From the NCBI RefSeq assembly GCF_013408335.1, contig NZ_JACBZR010000001.1, positions 1,426,001-1,490,000 on the forward strand: a stretch of DNA of 64,000 nucleotides. The letters run 5' to 3'. Below are positions 25,188 through 33,561 of this stretch, one piece after another. The stretch is from Nocardioides panzhihuensis (GTDB lineage: Bacteria > Actinomycetota > Actinomycetes > Propionibacteriales > Nocardioidaceae). Position numbers and translations under genes: made by a program. How positions within the stretch are numbered: the first letter of the stretch is position 1; each line of letters begins with the position of its first letter. Under the pieces are notes generated by a model. That model had not been told where the DNA came from. It made no database searches and saw nothing but the letters and a program-made list of their open reading frames with translations.

Positions 25188-26039
25188 TCAGTAGTGATAG
25201 AAGCCGCGGCCGGTCTTGCGGCCCAGCAGACCGGCGTCGACCATCCGGGCGAGGAGCGGCGGCGGGGCGTAGAGCGGCTCCTTGAACTCCTCGTAGAGCG
25301 ACTCGGCCACGGCCTTGGTCGTGTCCAGCCCGATGAGGTCCGCGAGCGCCAGCGGTCCCTGGGGGTGGGCGGCGCCGCGTACGAGGCCCTGGTCGATGTC
25401 CTCGGCCGTGGCGAAACCGGACTCCAGCATCCGGATCGCGGAGAGCACGAACGGGATCAGCAGTGCGTTGACCACGAAGCCGGCCCGGTCCTGGGAGTCG
25501 ATGGGGTGCTTGCCGAGGTCCTTCTCGACGAACTCCCGCACCCGGTCGGTGGTGGCCGGTGCGGTCAGCAGGCTGGGTACGAGCTCGACGAGGGAGAGCA
25601 CGGGGACCGGGTTGAAGAAGTGCAGCCCGATCACCTGCGCGGGCCTCTCGGTGGCGACGGCGAGCTTCATGATCGGGATGGAGGAGGTGTTGGAGGCCAG
25701 TACGGCCTCGGGGTCGGTGACGATGGCATCGATCTGGGTGAACAGCGTCGTCTTGGTGGCTTCGTCCTCGATGATCGCCTCGATGACCAGGTCGCGGTCG
25801 GCGAGTGCTTCGAGGTTGCTGCTGACGGTGATGCGCTTCAGCACCTCGGCGGCGTCGGTGATCTTGCCGCGCTGCTCTGCTCGTTCGAGGGAGCCCTTCA
25901 GGCGGTCGCGGCCGGCCTCCGCGGCCGCTGGGTTGGCGTCGATGAGGACGACGTCCTTGCCGGCGCGCGCGGCGACCTCGGCGATGCCGGCACCCATCAG
26001 TCCGGCGCCGACGACGCCGATGCGGTTGAACCCGTTCAT
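25188..26039 (-). CDS. 3-hydroxybutyryl/3-hydroxyacyl-CoA dehydrogenase
   Basis: This 283-residue NAD-dependent L-3-hydroxyacyl-CoA dehydrogenase catalyses the third step of beta-oxidation, or the reverse in PHB/butyrate metabolism. The NAD motif GAGLMGAG lies at residues 11-18, the catalytic region is VIGLHFFNPVPV with the active-site His, and the C-terminal domain includes RAGFVVNALLIPF and GLLGRKTGRGFYHY. It is the first gene of the pair with the acyl-CoA dehydrogenase. Two palindromic TetR-like sites lie in its promoter, and a TetR gene is divergent from it. Confidence 0.93.
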   Translation of the reverse strand: MNGFNRIGVVGAGLMGAGIAEVAARAGKDVVLIDANPAAAEAGRDRLKGSLERAEQRGKITDAAEVLKRITVSSNLEALADRDLVIEAIIEDEATKTTLFTQIDAIVTDPEAVLASNTSSIPIMKLAVATERPAQVIGLHFFNPVPVLSLVELVPSLLTAPATTDRVREFVEKDLGKHPIDSQDRAGFVVNALLIPFVLSAIRMLESGFATAEDIDQGLVRGAAHPQGPLALADLIGLDTTKAVAESLYEEFKEPLYAPPPLLARMVDAGLLGRKTGRGFYHY

Positions 26040-26059
26040 GTGCAGCCTTTCGTCATTAT

Positions 26060-26093
26060 GGTACGCCGTACCCTACTAGCGGAACGGCGTACC
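26060..26093. promoter_or_regulatory. Paired palindromic TetR operators
   Basis: GGTACGCCGTACC (26060-26072) and GGAACGGCGTACC (26081-26093) share the GGTAC-N3-GTACC dyad pattern. They sit in the 73-nt gap between the 3-hydroxyacyl-CoA dehydrogenase and the divergent TetR gene. Spacing is 21 nt centre to centre, on one face of the helix. Confidence 0.65.
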
Positions 26094-26112
26094 ATCAAGT
26101 ACGTTTCAGGTC

Positions 26113-26790
26113 ATGAGCGAGAAGCCTCGAGCGGCGACGACGAAGGACCGTCTGGTCGCCGCGGCGTTCGAGCTGTTCGAAGAACGGGGATTCGACGCGA
26201 CGACCGCCGAGGACATCGCGCGCCGTGCCGGGGTGGGGCGTACGACGTTCTTCCGCACGTTCGGGTCCAAGGACGACGTGATCTTCCCTGAGCACGACCT
26301 GCTGCTCGGTCGCATCGACCAGCGTCTGGCGGCGGCGACTCCGGCTGCTCGGCCGCTCGCGCTGAGTGAAGCGACTCGCGTGGTGCTGCGTCACTATCTG
26401 GACGAAGGGGAGCTGGCGCGTGCCCGGTACCGCCTGATCGGATCGGTGCCAGCTCTTCGCGCTCGCGAGACGGGTGGGATCCAGCAGTACCAGCGGCTGT
26501 TCGCGCGCTGGCTACGGGAGTGGATGTCCGATCTGCCTGATGGGCAGCTTCGTGCAGACCTCTTGGCAGCTGACCTCGTGGCTGCGCACAACTTCGTGCT
26601 TCGACGATGGCTCCGGGGTCAGACGTCGGAACCCGAGAACGAGTTCGACCAGGCGATGCGAGTAGCCCTCGAGCGCTATCAGCCCTCAGGACTCGAGCCG
26701 TCCTCAGCCGTGGTCGTTCTGCGCACCTCGGCCACGCCCGCCGCCATCCAGGCCCAGCTGCAGCCCTTGCTCGACAACGAAGCTCGTTGA
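26113..26790 (+). CDS. TetR family regulator of beta-oxidation pair
   Basis: This 225-residue TetR protein has an HTH at the N-terminus (LVAAAFELFEERGFDATTAED, IARRAGVGRTTFFRTFGSK) and a C-terminal ligand domain whose pattern (LRHYLDEGELARARYRLIGSVPALRARE) closely parallels the regulator at 19161-19832, so the two are paralogues. It probably represses the divergent dehydrogenase pair through the paired palindromes. Its start ATG at 26113 is 20 nt from the distal palindrome, consistent with auto-regulation. Confidence 0.88.
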   Translation: MSEKPRAATTKDRLVAAAFELFEERGFDATTAEDIARRAGVGRTTFFRTFGSKDDVIFPEHDLLLGRIDQRLAAATPAARPLALSEATRVVLRHYLDEGELARARYRLIGSVPALRARETGGIQQYQRLFARWLREWMSDLPDGQLRADLLAADLVAAHNFVLRRWLRGQTSEPENEFDQAMRVALERYQPSGLEPSSAVVVLRTSATPAAIQAQLQPLLDNEAR

Positions 26791-26852
26791 AAGGCGCAGA
26801 GAGGTCTCGTACGCAATATGGACGCACGGTCGATGCTCTCAGATCGATGCTT

Positions 26853-26875
26853 CGGATCAGTCACCTCCTGATCCG
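26853..26875. terminator. Possible hairpin after TetR gene
   Basis: CGGATCAG and CTGATCCG form an 8-bp stem with a 7-nt loop in the 231-nt gap between the TetR gene and the convergent VWA gene. There is no T-tract, so it is a weak terminator candidate. Nothing else is evident in this gap. Confidence 0.4.
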
Positions 26876-27021
26876 TAAGGCGTTCGCCTTCCCAGTCATG
26901 ACCCTGGACGTGCTAGCCGGTAGACGCCTCGAGTGCGCCGGTTCACGCTGGGATTCCTCCGCAGACCCAGGGTCGATTCACTCCCGCCAATCAGATGATT
27001 GAAAAACGGTCTGGGCGGTAG

Positions 27022-27978
27022 CTAGACGCGTTCGTCCGCCATCAATCGGTTGAGCAGCCTCGGCACATCGAGCACGCTTTCAATCGCGCCCCAGGCGGCT
27101 CCTGAGACACGAGCCAACTGCTCTACTGCCTCCAGGTCGTCGCCCGGAGCCAGGATGATCAGCTCCTGGAGGTTCGAGGCCGCTGACGCGACGCCGACCT
27201 CCTCGGTGGCTCGGCAGTCCGACAGGAGCAGGGTGACCTTGCGCCGGGCCTCGGCCTTGATCAATTGTGAGCGGGCCTGCTCGAGCGCGGCAGCGAGCGA
27301 GGTCGTCCCATGGCCGCGCAGGGTCAGGATCGAGGCCACCGTCTCGCTGGCCGATCGACGTTCGTTCATCGGCTTGAGCACGTCGATCTGGGAGGCAAAG
27401 GTGATCACCGCGTTCTCCCTGGGAGCCAGGCTGGCACAGGCGGCGGCTGCCACCGCCGCTGTGGTCAGACGGGCACCGTTCATCGAGCCTGATCGGTCGA
27501 TCACCAGGCACAGTGCGAGGCCGGGCTTCGACCAGTCGCTGACGAGGAGCTCGTCAAGCCGGGCACTGCGGCCTTCGGCACGCGCTGACAGCACCCGGTC
27601 CATCGATCGGTCGAGGTCGATGTCGCCGCCGTCCATGGCTGGGCGGATGCGCCGCTTCGAGATCCCCGATGACTTCGGCATGCCACGTCGCGTCTGATCC
27701 AGGATCAGCCGAGGAGCCAGTCGACGTACCTGGCTGCGAAGGTTCGGGTCAGTCGCCAACGACATCTCCACGAGCAGCGTCAGCGTCTCGTCGGCGTCAT
27801 CTGTCAGCGCCGAGCTCAGTGCGTCCTGGTCGAGGACGCCGACCTCGGGTGACAGCTCGGCGAATCGGGGGTTGCGGGCCAGGTCTGATCGACCCGTCGT
27901 GCGCTCACCGCGTGGGCGGTCACGCGCCTCCGGGCTGGTGTTGGACTGGGGCGAGCCCGCCGGGGGTGGCGGGCTCAG
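27022..27978 (-). CDS. VWA domain protein (MoxR partner), CTG start possible
   Basis: The protein has about 318 residues with a C-terminal von Willebrand A domain holding the MIDAS motif DRSGSMNG. A conserved upstream segment (NPRFAELSPEVGVLDQDALSSAL) is read in the same frame. No ATG, GTG or TTG precedes that segment in this frame. The CTG at 27978 overlaps the MoxR stop as CTGA, mimicking the usual ATGA coupling, so a CTG start is proposed; the next canonical start (27791) would cut conserved residues. MoxR-VWA pairs act as chaperones for metal or cofactor insertion into enzymes, and the neighbour is an alcohol dehydrogenase. Confidence 0.72.
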   Translation of the reverse strand: MSPPPPAGSPQSNTSPEARDRPRGERTTGRSDLARNPRFAELSPEVGVLDQDALSSALTDDADETLTLLVEMSLATDPNLRSQVRRLAPRLILDQTRRGMPKSSGISKRRIRPAMDGGDIDLDRSMDRVLSARAEGRSARLDELLVSDWSKPGLALCLVIDRSGSMNGARLTTAAVAAAACASLAPRENAVITFASQIDVLKPMNERRSASETVASILTLRGHGTTSLAAALEQARSQLIKAEARRKVTLLLSDCRATEEVGVASAASNLQELIILAPGDDLEAVEQLARVSGAAWGAIESVLDVPRLLNRLMADERV

Positions 27979-28910
27979 GGTTCCCCCGGCGACCCCTCGG
28001 GGTCGGAGTCGTGTGTCGAGTCGTCTGTCGGCTCCGGCCCGAAGACGCGCTCGTACATCTCCCGCACCACGTCCTCGGGGCTGCGGCCCGTGGAGTCGTG
28101 GAGTCGGATCCGTCCGCTGAGGGAAACCTTGGCCGCGGCGAGGCCGACGTGCCAGTCGTCGACGGCCACCCCACGGAGCTGGGCCAGCTCCACCGCGATG
28201 CGGGCGATGTCGATGGCCCCTCGCACGGACGAACCCCATTCAAGGGCGTCGTGCTCGCGGGAGGCACGAACGAGGACCACCACCTTGCTCCGCCAGGCCG
28301 CATCGATGCCGGGGGAGTGCATGGCGACGATGTCGCGTTCTGCCTCGGCGGACTGGTATCCCATCGAGATGCGGCACGTGCGGTCATACAGGGCGCTGGA
28401 GACTCGGGCGGTGCCCACTGCGTCGAAGGGGTTCATGGCCGCGACGAGGCCGAAGCCGGCAGCTGCGACCACGCGTCCCAAACGGGGTACGGTGATCTCC
28501 TTCTCGGACATCGCGGCGAGGAGCACGTTGAGCGTCTCCTCGGGAATGCGGTTGAGCTCCTCGACGTAGAGCAGCCCGCCGCTCCTCATCGCCTCGAGCA
28601 GCGGCCCGTCCTCGAAGATCTCGGGCGCATAGCCGCGCTCCAGAACCAGCGCCGGGTCGAAGTGCCCGATGAGACGAGCCGGCGTGAGCTCCGCATTGCC
28701 CTCCACGAGGACGAACGGGATCTCACGATCGCGAGCAACCTGACGCAGCAGGGTGGACTTGCCGGTGCCGGGCGGGCCCTCGAGGAGCACATGGGCGCCA
28801 CTGAGCAGTGCGGCTTCGAGGATCTGAGCCTCGTCCGCGCGGGCAACCGCGGCCACGGGCGCGACGAGTGGCATCGTCGCACCCTTGGCAGCTATCAGTG
28901 CGGCGTTCAT
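27975..28910 (-). CDS. moxR: MoxR family AAA+ ATPase
   Basis: This 311-residue MoxR-type AAA+ ATPase has Walker A GPPGTGKST (residues 45-53), Walker B region GLLYVEELNRIPEETLNVLLAA and sensor VAAMNPFDAVG. MoxR ATPases with VWA partners help mature enzyme complexes, as with methanol dehydrogenase and RuBisCO or nitric-oxide reductase activators. The ATG follows the alcohol dehydrogenase stop directly (TGAATG) and its stop overlaps the VWA gene, so adh-moxR-VWA is one operon. The C-terminal 20 residues are acidic and likely disordered. Confidence 0.9.
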   Translation of the reverse strand: MNAALIAAKGATMPLVAPVAAVARADEAQILEAALLSGAHVLLEGPPGTGKSTLLRQVARDREIPFVLVEGNAELTPARLIGHFDPALVLERGYAPEIFEDGPLLEAMRSGGLLYVEELNRIPEETLNVLLAAMSEKEITVPRLGRVVAAAGFGLVAAMNPFDAVGTARVSSALYDRTCRISMGYQSAEAERDIVAMHSPGIDAAWRSKVVVLVRASREHDALEWGSSVRGAIDIARIAVELAQLRGVAVDDWHVGLAAAKVSLSGRIRLHDSTGRSPEDVVREMYERVFGPEPTDDSTHDSDPEGSPGEP

Positions 28911-30023
28911 TCAGTGCTCGTGAACCACGACGCCGCGCACGTTCTTGCCGGCGAGGAGGTCGTCGTACCCCTCGTTGACCTGGTCGAGGCGGTAGGTGCG
29001 GGTGATGATCTCGTCCAGCTTGAGGTCGCCGCTCTGGTAGAGGCCGAGGATCTTGGGGATGTCGACGGTGGGGTTGCAGTCGCCGAAGAGGCTGCCCTTG
29101 ATTGTCTTGCGGAACAGGGTCAGGATCGAGCCGGGCAACTCGATGGTCTGCTCGCCGAGCTTGTTCAGCCCGGTCACGACCACGGTGCCGCCCTTGCCGA
29201 TGGCGTTGAAGCCGCTGGCGACGATCTCCGAGGTCAGAATCCCCGGTGTCAGGATCGCGGAGTCGGCGCCCTGGCCGCGTGTGAGCTCGACGATCTTGTC
29301 CTGGGCCTCCTCGGCACTGGCGAAGGCGTGCGTCGCGCCGAGCTCCATCGCCTTCTCCCGCTTGTTCTCCAGGGGGTCGATGGCCACGATGTTCTTGGCT
29401 CCCGACAGTCGTGCGCCCTGGACGGCGTTGATGCCGATGCCGCCGATGCCATAGACGGCGACGGTGTCACCAGCCTTGACGTTGGCGGTGTTGACGGCCG
29501 CGCCCCAGCCGGTCGGCACACCGCAGCCCACGAGGACTGCCTTCTCGAGCGGCAGGTCATCATCGACCTTGATGCAGGAGTTCTGGTGGATGACGCCGTA
29601 CTGGCTGAACGTGCCGAGCATGCACATGGCACCGTACTGGCCGCGTGGCCCTGAGATGGGGAAGCGCTCGCCGGGCAGGTAGCCCTCGAGTATGGTGGCT
29701 CCCATGTCGCAAATCGACTGCTGGCCGCTGGCACAGTAGCGACAGGTGCCGCAGTTGGGGATGAACGAGCAGACGACGTGGTCGCCGACCTTGACGCGCG
29801 TGACCCCGGGGCCGACCTCCTCGATGACGCCAGCACCCTCGTGGCCCAGCACCATCGGGAGCCGCGCTTCGAGATCGCCATGGGCGATGTGCACGTCGGA
29901 GTGGCACAGCCCGGCGTGCGTGTAGCGGATCAGGACTTCCCCGGCCTGGGGCCCGTCGAGGTCGAGTTCTTCGATCTCGATCGGCTTTCCGGTCTCATAG
30001 ACGACGGCGGCGATGGTCTTCAC
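28911..30023 (-). CDS. NDMA-dependent (mycofactocin-type) zinc alcohol dehydrogenase
   Basis: This 370-residue zinc alcohol dehydrogenase oxidises primary alcohols to aldehydes. The catalytic zinc site is visible (GLCHSDVH, GHEGAGVIEEVG), as are a structural Cys cluster (CGTCRYCASGQQSIC) and the nucleotide fold GIGGIGINAVQGA. The sequence fits the NDMA-dependent Rxyl_3153-type family, whose tightly bound NAD is recycled through mycofactocin. The GTG at 30023 is preceded by AGGAG. It is the first gene of an operon with MoxR and a VWA protein, and is divergent from an AcoR-like activator. A mycofactocin locus lies 3.4 kb away. Confidence 0.9.
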   Translation of the reverse strand: MKTIAAVVYETGKPIEIEELDLDGPQAGEVLIRYTHAGLCHSDVHIAHGDLEARLPMVLGHEGAGVIEEVGPGVTRVKVGDHVVCSFIPNCGTCRYCASGQQSICDMGATILEGYLPGERFPISGPRGQYGAMCMLGTFSQYGVIHQNSCIKVDDDLPLEKAVLVGCGVPTGWGAAVNTANVKAGDTVAVYGIGGIGINAVQGARLSGAKNIVAIDPLENKREKAMELGATHAFASAEEAQDKIVELTRGQGADSAILTPGILTSEIVASGFNAIGKGGTVVVTGLNKLGEQTIELPGSILTLFRKTIKGSLFGDCNPTVDIPKILGLYQSGDLKLDEIITRTYRLDQVNEGYDDLLAGKNVRGVVVHEH

Positions 30024-30079
30024 GTGGACTCCTAGGGTTGTGATCGGGCTCACACCGTCGCAAGATATTGGGAGAGATT

Positions 30080-30097
30080 CTGTTCAAAGTCTGGACA
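30080..30097. promoter_or_regulatory. Motif TGTCCAGA-N4-GAACAG (copy 1)
   Basis: CTGTTCAAAGTCTGGACA is the reverse complement of TGTCCAGACTTTGAACAG, an 18-bp near-palindrome. It matches 15 of 18 bases with the copy at 31846-31863. A partial copy sharing the core CCAGACTTTG lies at 30118-30127. It sits between the alcohol dehydrogenase and its divergent activator gene and is a likely activator site. Confidence 0.6.
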
Positions 30098-30171
30098 GGG
30101 TGCGAACGCGGCGTCAGCCAGACTTTGTGACGGCGGTCACTTGACCGCCGGTTGCGAAGGGAACCCACCGC

Positions 30172-31818
30172 ATGGACTCGTACCTGTCGAATCGACCGTC
30201 GCGCACCAGCGTCCGCGAAGACATCGCACTGTCTTGGCGACGGGTGACCATGGCGGGGCTCGACCCGTCTGCTGCGTTCGACACCGCAGCCCACGACGTC
30301 GACCCACGCAGTTCGCTGCTGATGGGTGCCACACCCGTCCTCGAGGAGCTTGAGGACTACTTGCGAGGGAGCAACTACGCGACGCTTCTGGTGGATCGCG
30401 ACTGTCGCGTCGTGCGCCGATGGTTCGACGATCCACGTATCGAGGACGGGTTCGACTCCCTCAAGCTCACCCTCGGGGCCAGCCTTCTCGAGGAGAACAT
30501 CGGTACCAACGCGCTGGGCACAGTCATGGTCATCCGGCAGGGCATCGCGATCAACGGCCGCGAACACTTCGCCCAGGCTCTCCAAGGATTCAGCTGCTAC
30601 GGCCACCCGATCAGGCACCCGCTCACCAAGCGCATCGAAGGTGTTCTCGACATCACGGCGATTATCGAGAAGGCCAGCCCTCTGCTGCCGCCGCTGATCT
30701 CGCGAGCCGTGCACGACATAGAGCAGCGACTCCTAGACGGGAGCCGGACGTCGGAGAAGAACCTGCTACAGGCGTTTCAAGGTGCGGCCGGGCTGCGCCG
30801 CCGAGCCATCCTCGCCATCGGCGAGGACATCGTGCTGTCCAACCATGCCGCAAACGACCTGCTCAGTCCCGGCGACATTGCATTGCTCCGAGCACTTGCC
30901 GAGGAGCCGCTGCGCGAGGAGCAGACTCTTGAGCTCACGCTCGAGAGCGGCGACGCAGTCAGCATCGAGATCTCGCGAGTGGGCGGCGCGCGCCGTGGCG
31001 CGCTCCTGCGGGTCGACCGGGTGAGCGGCGACCGGGCGCTGGCGGTGAAGAGCCGGACCCAGACCAGGCTCGAGGAAGTCGGTGCTCCCCGTATCGTGAC
31101 GGGCGTTCCTGGCACCGGGCGTTCAACCCGGGCACAAGAGCTCGCGGCCGAGCATCCGCCGCTCAAGATGATGCGACCCGCCGCTGCTCTTCTCGAAGGC
31201 GGCGCCGAGTGGGCTTGCGAATTCCAGGACGCGATGCGTCGCCCCAAGGGCACGGTCTGTGTAGACGGCATCGATCTGCTGCCCGATGAGTTGCTCGACC
31301 TCGTCATCGACTCTGTGGATCGTCAGTCGCGCCCTGATCTGATCTTCACGGCCGGCCCGATCTCGGGACTCACCGGACGCGCGGCCAGCTTGGCCGGGAT
31401 GGCGATGAGCCGAGAGGAGCTCGTACCGCTCTCCGCGCGCCGCAAGGAGATCCCCGGTCTGGCCGCAGCGATGTTGGCCGAGGTCGCCCCGAATCGGGCG
31501 ATCCATCTGGCGCCGAGCCTGATCCGGGCACTTGCTGCGCAATCTTGGCCGGGCAACCTGCGTGAACTGAAAGCGGTGATCCACCATCTGGCGCTGCAGC
31601 GGTCCGTGGGCGCCCTCACTCTGCCCGACCTGCCCGAGCAATACCGGGTGACGTCTCCGGAACACCCATTGACGGCCCGCGACCAGGCCGAGCGGGACGT
31701 GATCGTCACGGCGCTCAAGGCAGCTGATGGCAACAAGGTGCGCGCCGCGGAGGAGCTGGGTATGTCGCGGACGACCCTCTACGCGCGCTTGCGAACGCTG
31801 CGGATCACGACCTACTGA
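30172..31818 (+). CDS. AcoR-like GAF/Fis-type transcriptional activator
   Basis: The 548-residue regulator has an N-terminal GAF-like sensory domain (about residues 60-170, LEENIGTNALGTVMVIRQGIAI). A degenerate AAA+ domain has a P-loop-like GVPGTGRST from residue 311 but lacks the GAFTGA loop needed to contact sigma-54. A C-terminal Fis-type HTH (RAAEELGMSRTTLYARL, about residues 527-543) ends the protein. Actinobacteria have no sigma-54, so it acts as a conventional activator. It is divergent from the alcohol dehydrogenase and upstream of the aldehyde dehydrogenase-mft operon, and it probably controls both through the shared 18-bp motif. Confidence 0.85.
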   Translation: MDSYLSNRPSRTSVREDIALSWRRVTMAGLDPSAAFDTAAHDVDPRSSLLMGATPVLEELEDYLRGSNYATLLVDRDCRVVRRWFDDPRIEDGFDSLKLTLGASLLEENIGTNALGTVMVIRQGIAINGREHFAQALQGFSCYGHPIRHPLTKRIEGVLDITAIIEKASPLLPPLISRAVHDIEQRLLDGSRTSEKNLLQAFQGAAGLRRRAILAIGEDIVLSNHAANDLLSPGDIALLRALAEEPLREEQTLELTLESGDAVSIEISRVGGARRGALLRVDRVSGDRALAVKSRTQTRLEEVGAPRIVTGVPGTGRSTRAQELAAEHPPLKMMRPAAALLEGGAEWACEFQDAMRRPKGTVCVDGIDLLPDELLDLVIDSVDRQSRPDLIFTAGPISGLTGRAASLAGMAMSREELVPLSARRKEIPGLAAAMLAEVAPNRAIHLAPSLIRALAAQSWPGNLRELKAVIHHLALQRSVGALTLPDLPEQYRVTSPEHPLTARDQAERDVIVTALKAADGNKVRAAEELGMSRTTLYARLRTLRITTY

Positions 31819-31845
31819 GCGCCCATGATCGCCGCTGCCGGGGAG

Positions 31846-31863
31846 TGTCCAGAGACTGAACAG
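31846..31863. promoter_or_regulatory. Motif TGTCCAGA-N4-GAACAG (copy 2)
   Basis: TGTCCAGAGACTGAACAG lies 76 nt before the aldehyde dehydrogenase start and matches the motif at 30080-30097 (other strand) at 15 of 18 positions. This links the two operons to one regulator. Confidence 0.6.
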
Positions 31864-31897
31864 CCGTGCGGACCAATGGAAGTGATCCTCGTCTCAT

Positions 31898-31919
31898 GGA
31901 CCTCACATTTGGTAGGTCC
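31898..31919. promoter_or_regulatory. Inverted repeat GGACCT-N10-AGGTCC
   Basis: Perfect 6-bp arms are separated by 10 nt, 20 nt upstream of the aldehyde dehydrogenase start and downstream of the shared 18-bp motif. It may be an additional operator or part of the leader. Confidence 0.35.
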
Positions 31920-31938
31920 CTGAAATTGGAGGCGTTCC

Positions 31939-33444
31939 ATGACCGCTGTTGCACCTGACCTACATGCCTCGGTCCTTCCTGCCGTCCGTGACTTCCTGAG
32001 CACCCCGAAGCAACTGTTCATCGGTGGCGAATGGGTGGACTCCGCAAGTGGCGAGACGTTCGAGACCATCGACCCGGCCACGGGTCGAGTGCTGACGACT
32101 GCCGCCCGCGGAGGAGCCGAGGACATTGACCGGGCAGTCGCGGCCGCGCGCACCGCGTTCGAGGGGGAGTGGTCGCTCTGGACGCCCGCCCAGCGCCAGC
32201 GCATCCTGTTCCGGATCAGCGAGGCCATCCGCGATCGTGCGGAGGAATTCGCCCAGATCGAGTCCCTCGACAACGGCAAGTCCGCCGGTGTCGCCCAAGG
32301 GGTCGACGTCTTGTGGACGGCAGAGCTGTTTGCGTACTACGCCGGCTGGGCCACCAAGATCGAGGGCCGGACCATTCCGGTGTCGGTCCCGTGGGCTCCC
32401 GGTGCCCAGTGGCACGCCTACACGCTGCGGCAGCCCGTCGGCGTGTGTGGCGGCATCGTCCCCTGGAACTTTCCACTGCTGATGGCTGCCTTCAAGGTGC
32501 CGGCCGCACTGGCCACCGGGAACACCTCGGTGCTCAAGCCGGCCGAGCAGACGCCGCTCTCGGCGCTGCTGCTGGCTGAGGTCATGGCCGAGGCCGGCCT
32601 CCCCGACGGTGTGTTCAACGTGGTGACCGGATACGGCGAGGCTGGGGCTGCGCTGGCCGCGCACATGGACGTGGACAAGATCGCGTTCACCGGGTCGACC
32701 GAGGTCGGCAAGCTTGTCGTCGATGCGGCCCGCGGCAACCTCAAGAAGGTCTCGCTCGAGCTCGGCGGCAAGAGTCCGCAGGTCGTGTACGCCGACGCCG
32801 ACCTCAGCACCGCCATCCCCGGCGTGGCCAGCGGCTTCCTCTTCAATCACGGCCAGGCCTGCACGTCCGGCACCCGGATCCTCGTGGAGGAGTCGATCTT
32901 CGAGGAGTTCACCCAGGGAGTGGCGGAGGTAGCCGGGGCGAGCAAGCTCGGTCACGGCCTCGACCCCACCGCCGAGGTCGGCCCGTTGGTCGACGGCACC
33001 CAGCTCGAACGTGTCACCGGCTACATCGAGGACGGTCTGCGAGACGGCGCCCGAGCGCTGACCGGCGGTTCACGTCACGGCACGGAGGGCTTCTACGTCG
33101 AACCCACACTGCTGGTCGACGTGGAGGACTCGTTCAGCGTATATCGCGAGGAGATCTTCGGGCCCGTCGCGGTCGCGACTCCGTTCAAGCCCGAAGAGGG
33201 AGTCCGCCGTCAGGCGAACGACACCCCGTTCGGACTCGCTGCCAGCGTGTGGACGCGTGACATCTCCAAGGCCCACCGGGCCGCGCGAGAGATCAACGCG
33301 GGGACGGTGTGGGTCAACTGCCACAACGCCTTCGACGCGGCGATGCCGTTCGGTGGTTTCAAGCAGTCGGGTTGGGGGCGTGAGCTCGGCGAGGGCGCCA
33401 TCGACCTCTACACACAGAACAAGTCCGTCAACATCGCCATCTGA
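31939..33444 (+). CDS. Aldehyde dehydrogenase
   Basis: This 501-residue NAD-dependent aldehyde dehydrogenase oxidises aldehydes to acids. The catalytic Cys308 lies in GQACTSGTR, the general base region is LELGGKSPQ and the cofactor motif is FTGSTEVGK. The N-terminus (QLFIGGEWVDSASGETF) and C-terminus fit the ThcA/betaine-aldehyde class. It follows the AcoR-like gene and an 18-bp motif, and it ends 15 nt before mftA, so aldehyde oxidation and mycofactocin synthesis are probably on one mRNA. It most likely uses the aldehyde made by the alcohol dehydrogenase at 28911-30023. Confidence 0.93.
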   Translation: MTAVAPDLHASVLPAVRDFLSTPKQLFIGGEWVDSASGETFETIDPATGRVLTTAARGGAEDIDRAVAAARTAFEGEWSLWTPAQRQRILFRISEAIRDRAEEFAQIESLDNGKSAGVAQGVDVLWTAELFAYYAGWATKIEGRTIPVSVPWAPGAQWHAYTLRQPVGVCGGIVPWNFPLLMAAFKVPAALATGNTSVLKPAEQTPLSALLLAEVMAEAGLPDGVFNVVTGYGEAGAALAAHMDVDKIAFTGSTEVGKLVVDAARGNLKKVSLELGGKSPQVVYADADLSTAIPGVASGFLFNHGQACTSGTRILVEESIFEEFTQGVAEVAGASKLGHGLDPTAEVGPLVDGTQLERVTGYIEDGLRDGARALTGGSRHGTEGFYVEPTLLVDVEDSFSVYREEIFGPVAVATPFKPEEGVRRQANDTPFGLAASVWTRDISKAHRAAREINAGTVWVNCHNAFDAAMPFGGFKQSGWGRELGEGAIDLYTQNKSVNIAI

Positions 33445-33459
33445 TCGAAAGGTTGAGAC

Positions 33460-33561
33460 ATGACACTCCCAGAAGAAACCATCCACGACGACGCCGAGGA
33501 GGTTGGTGCGGAGGACCTGATCGAGGAGGTCTCGATCGACGGCATGTGTGGTGTCTACTGA
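33460..33561 (+). CDS. mftA: Mycofactocin precursor peptide MftA (locus 1)
   Basis: This 33-residue precursor ends in the invariant core IDGMCGVY; the C-terminal Val-Tyr is decarboxylated and cyclised by MftC to start mycofactocin. The acidic leader (EEVGAEDLIEEVS) is the part recognised by MftB. It begins 15 nt after the aldehyde dehydrogenase and its stop overlaps the mftB start (TGATG). The leader differs from the locus-2 peptide, whereas the last 13 residues are identical. Confidence 0.95.
   Translation: MTLPEETIHDDAEEVGAEDLIEEVSIDGMCGVY

Noticed and set aside
30172..31818. Sigma-54-dependent regulation of the alcohol module
   Set aside because: The regulator lacks GAFTGA and a proper Walker A, and actinobacteria do not use sigma-54. 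No -24/-12 promoter is seen.
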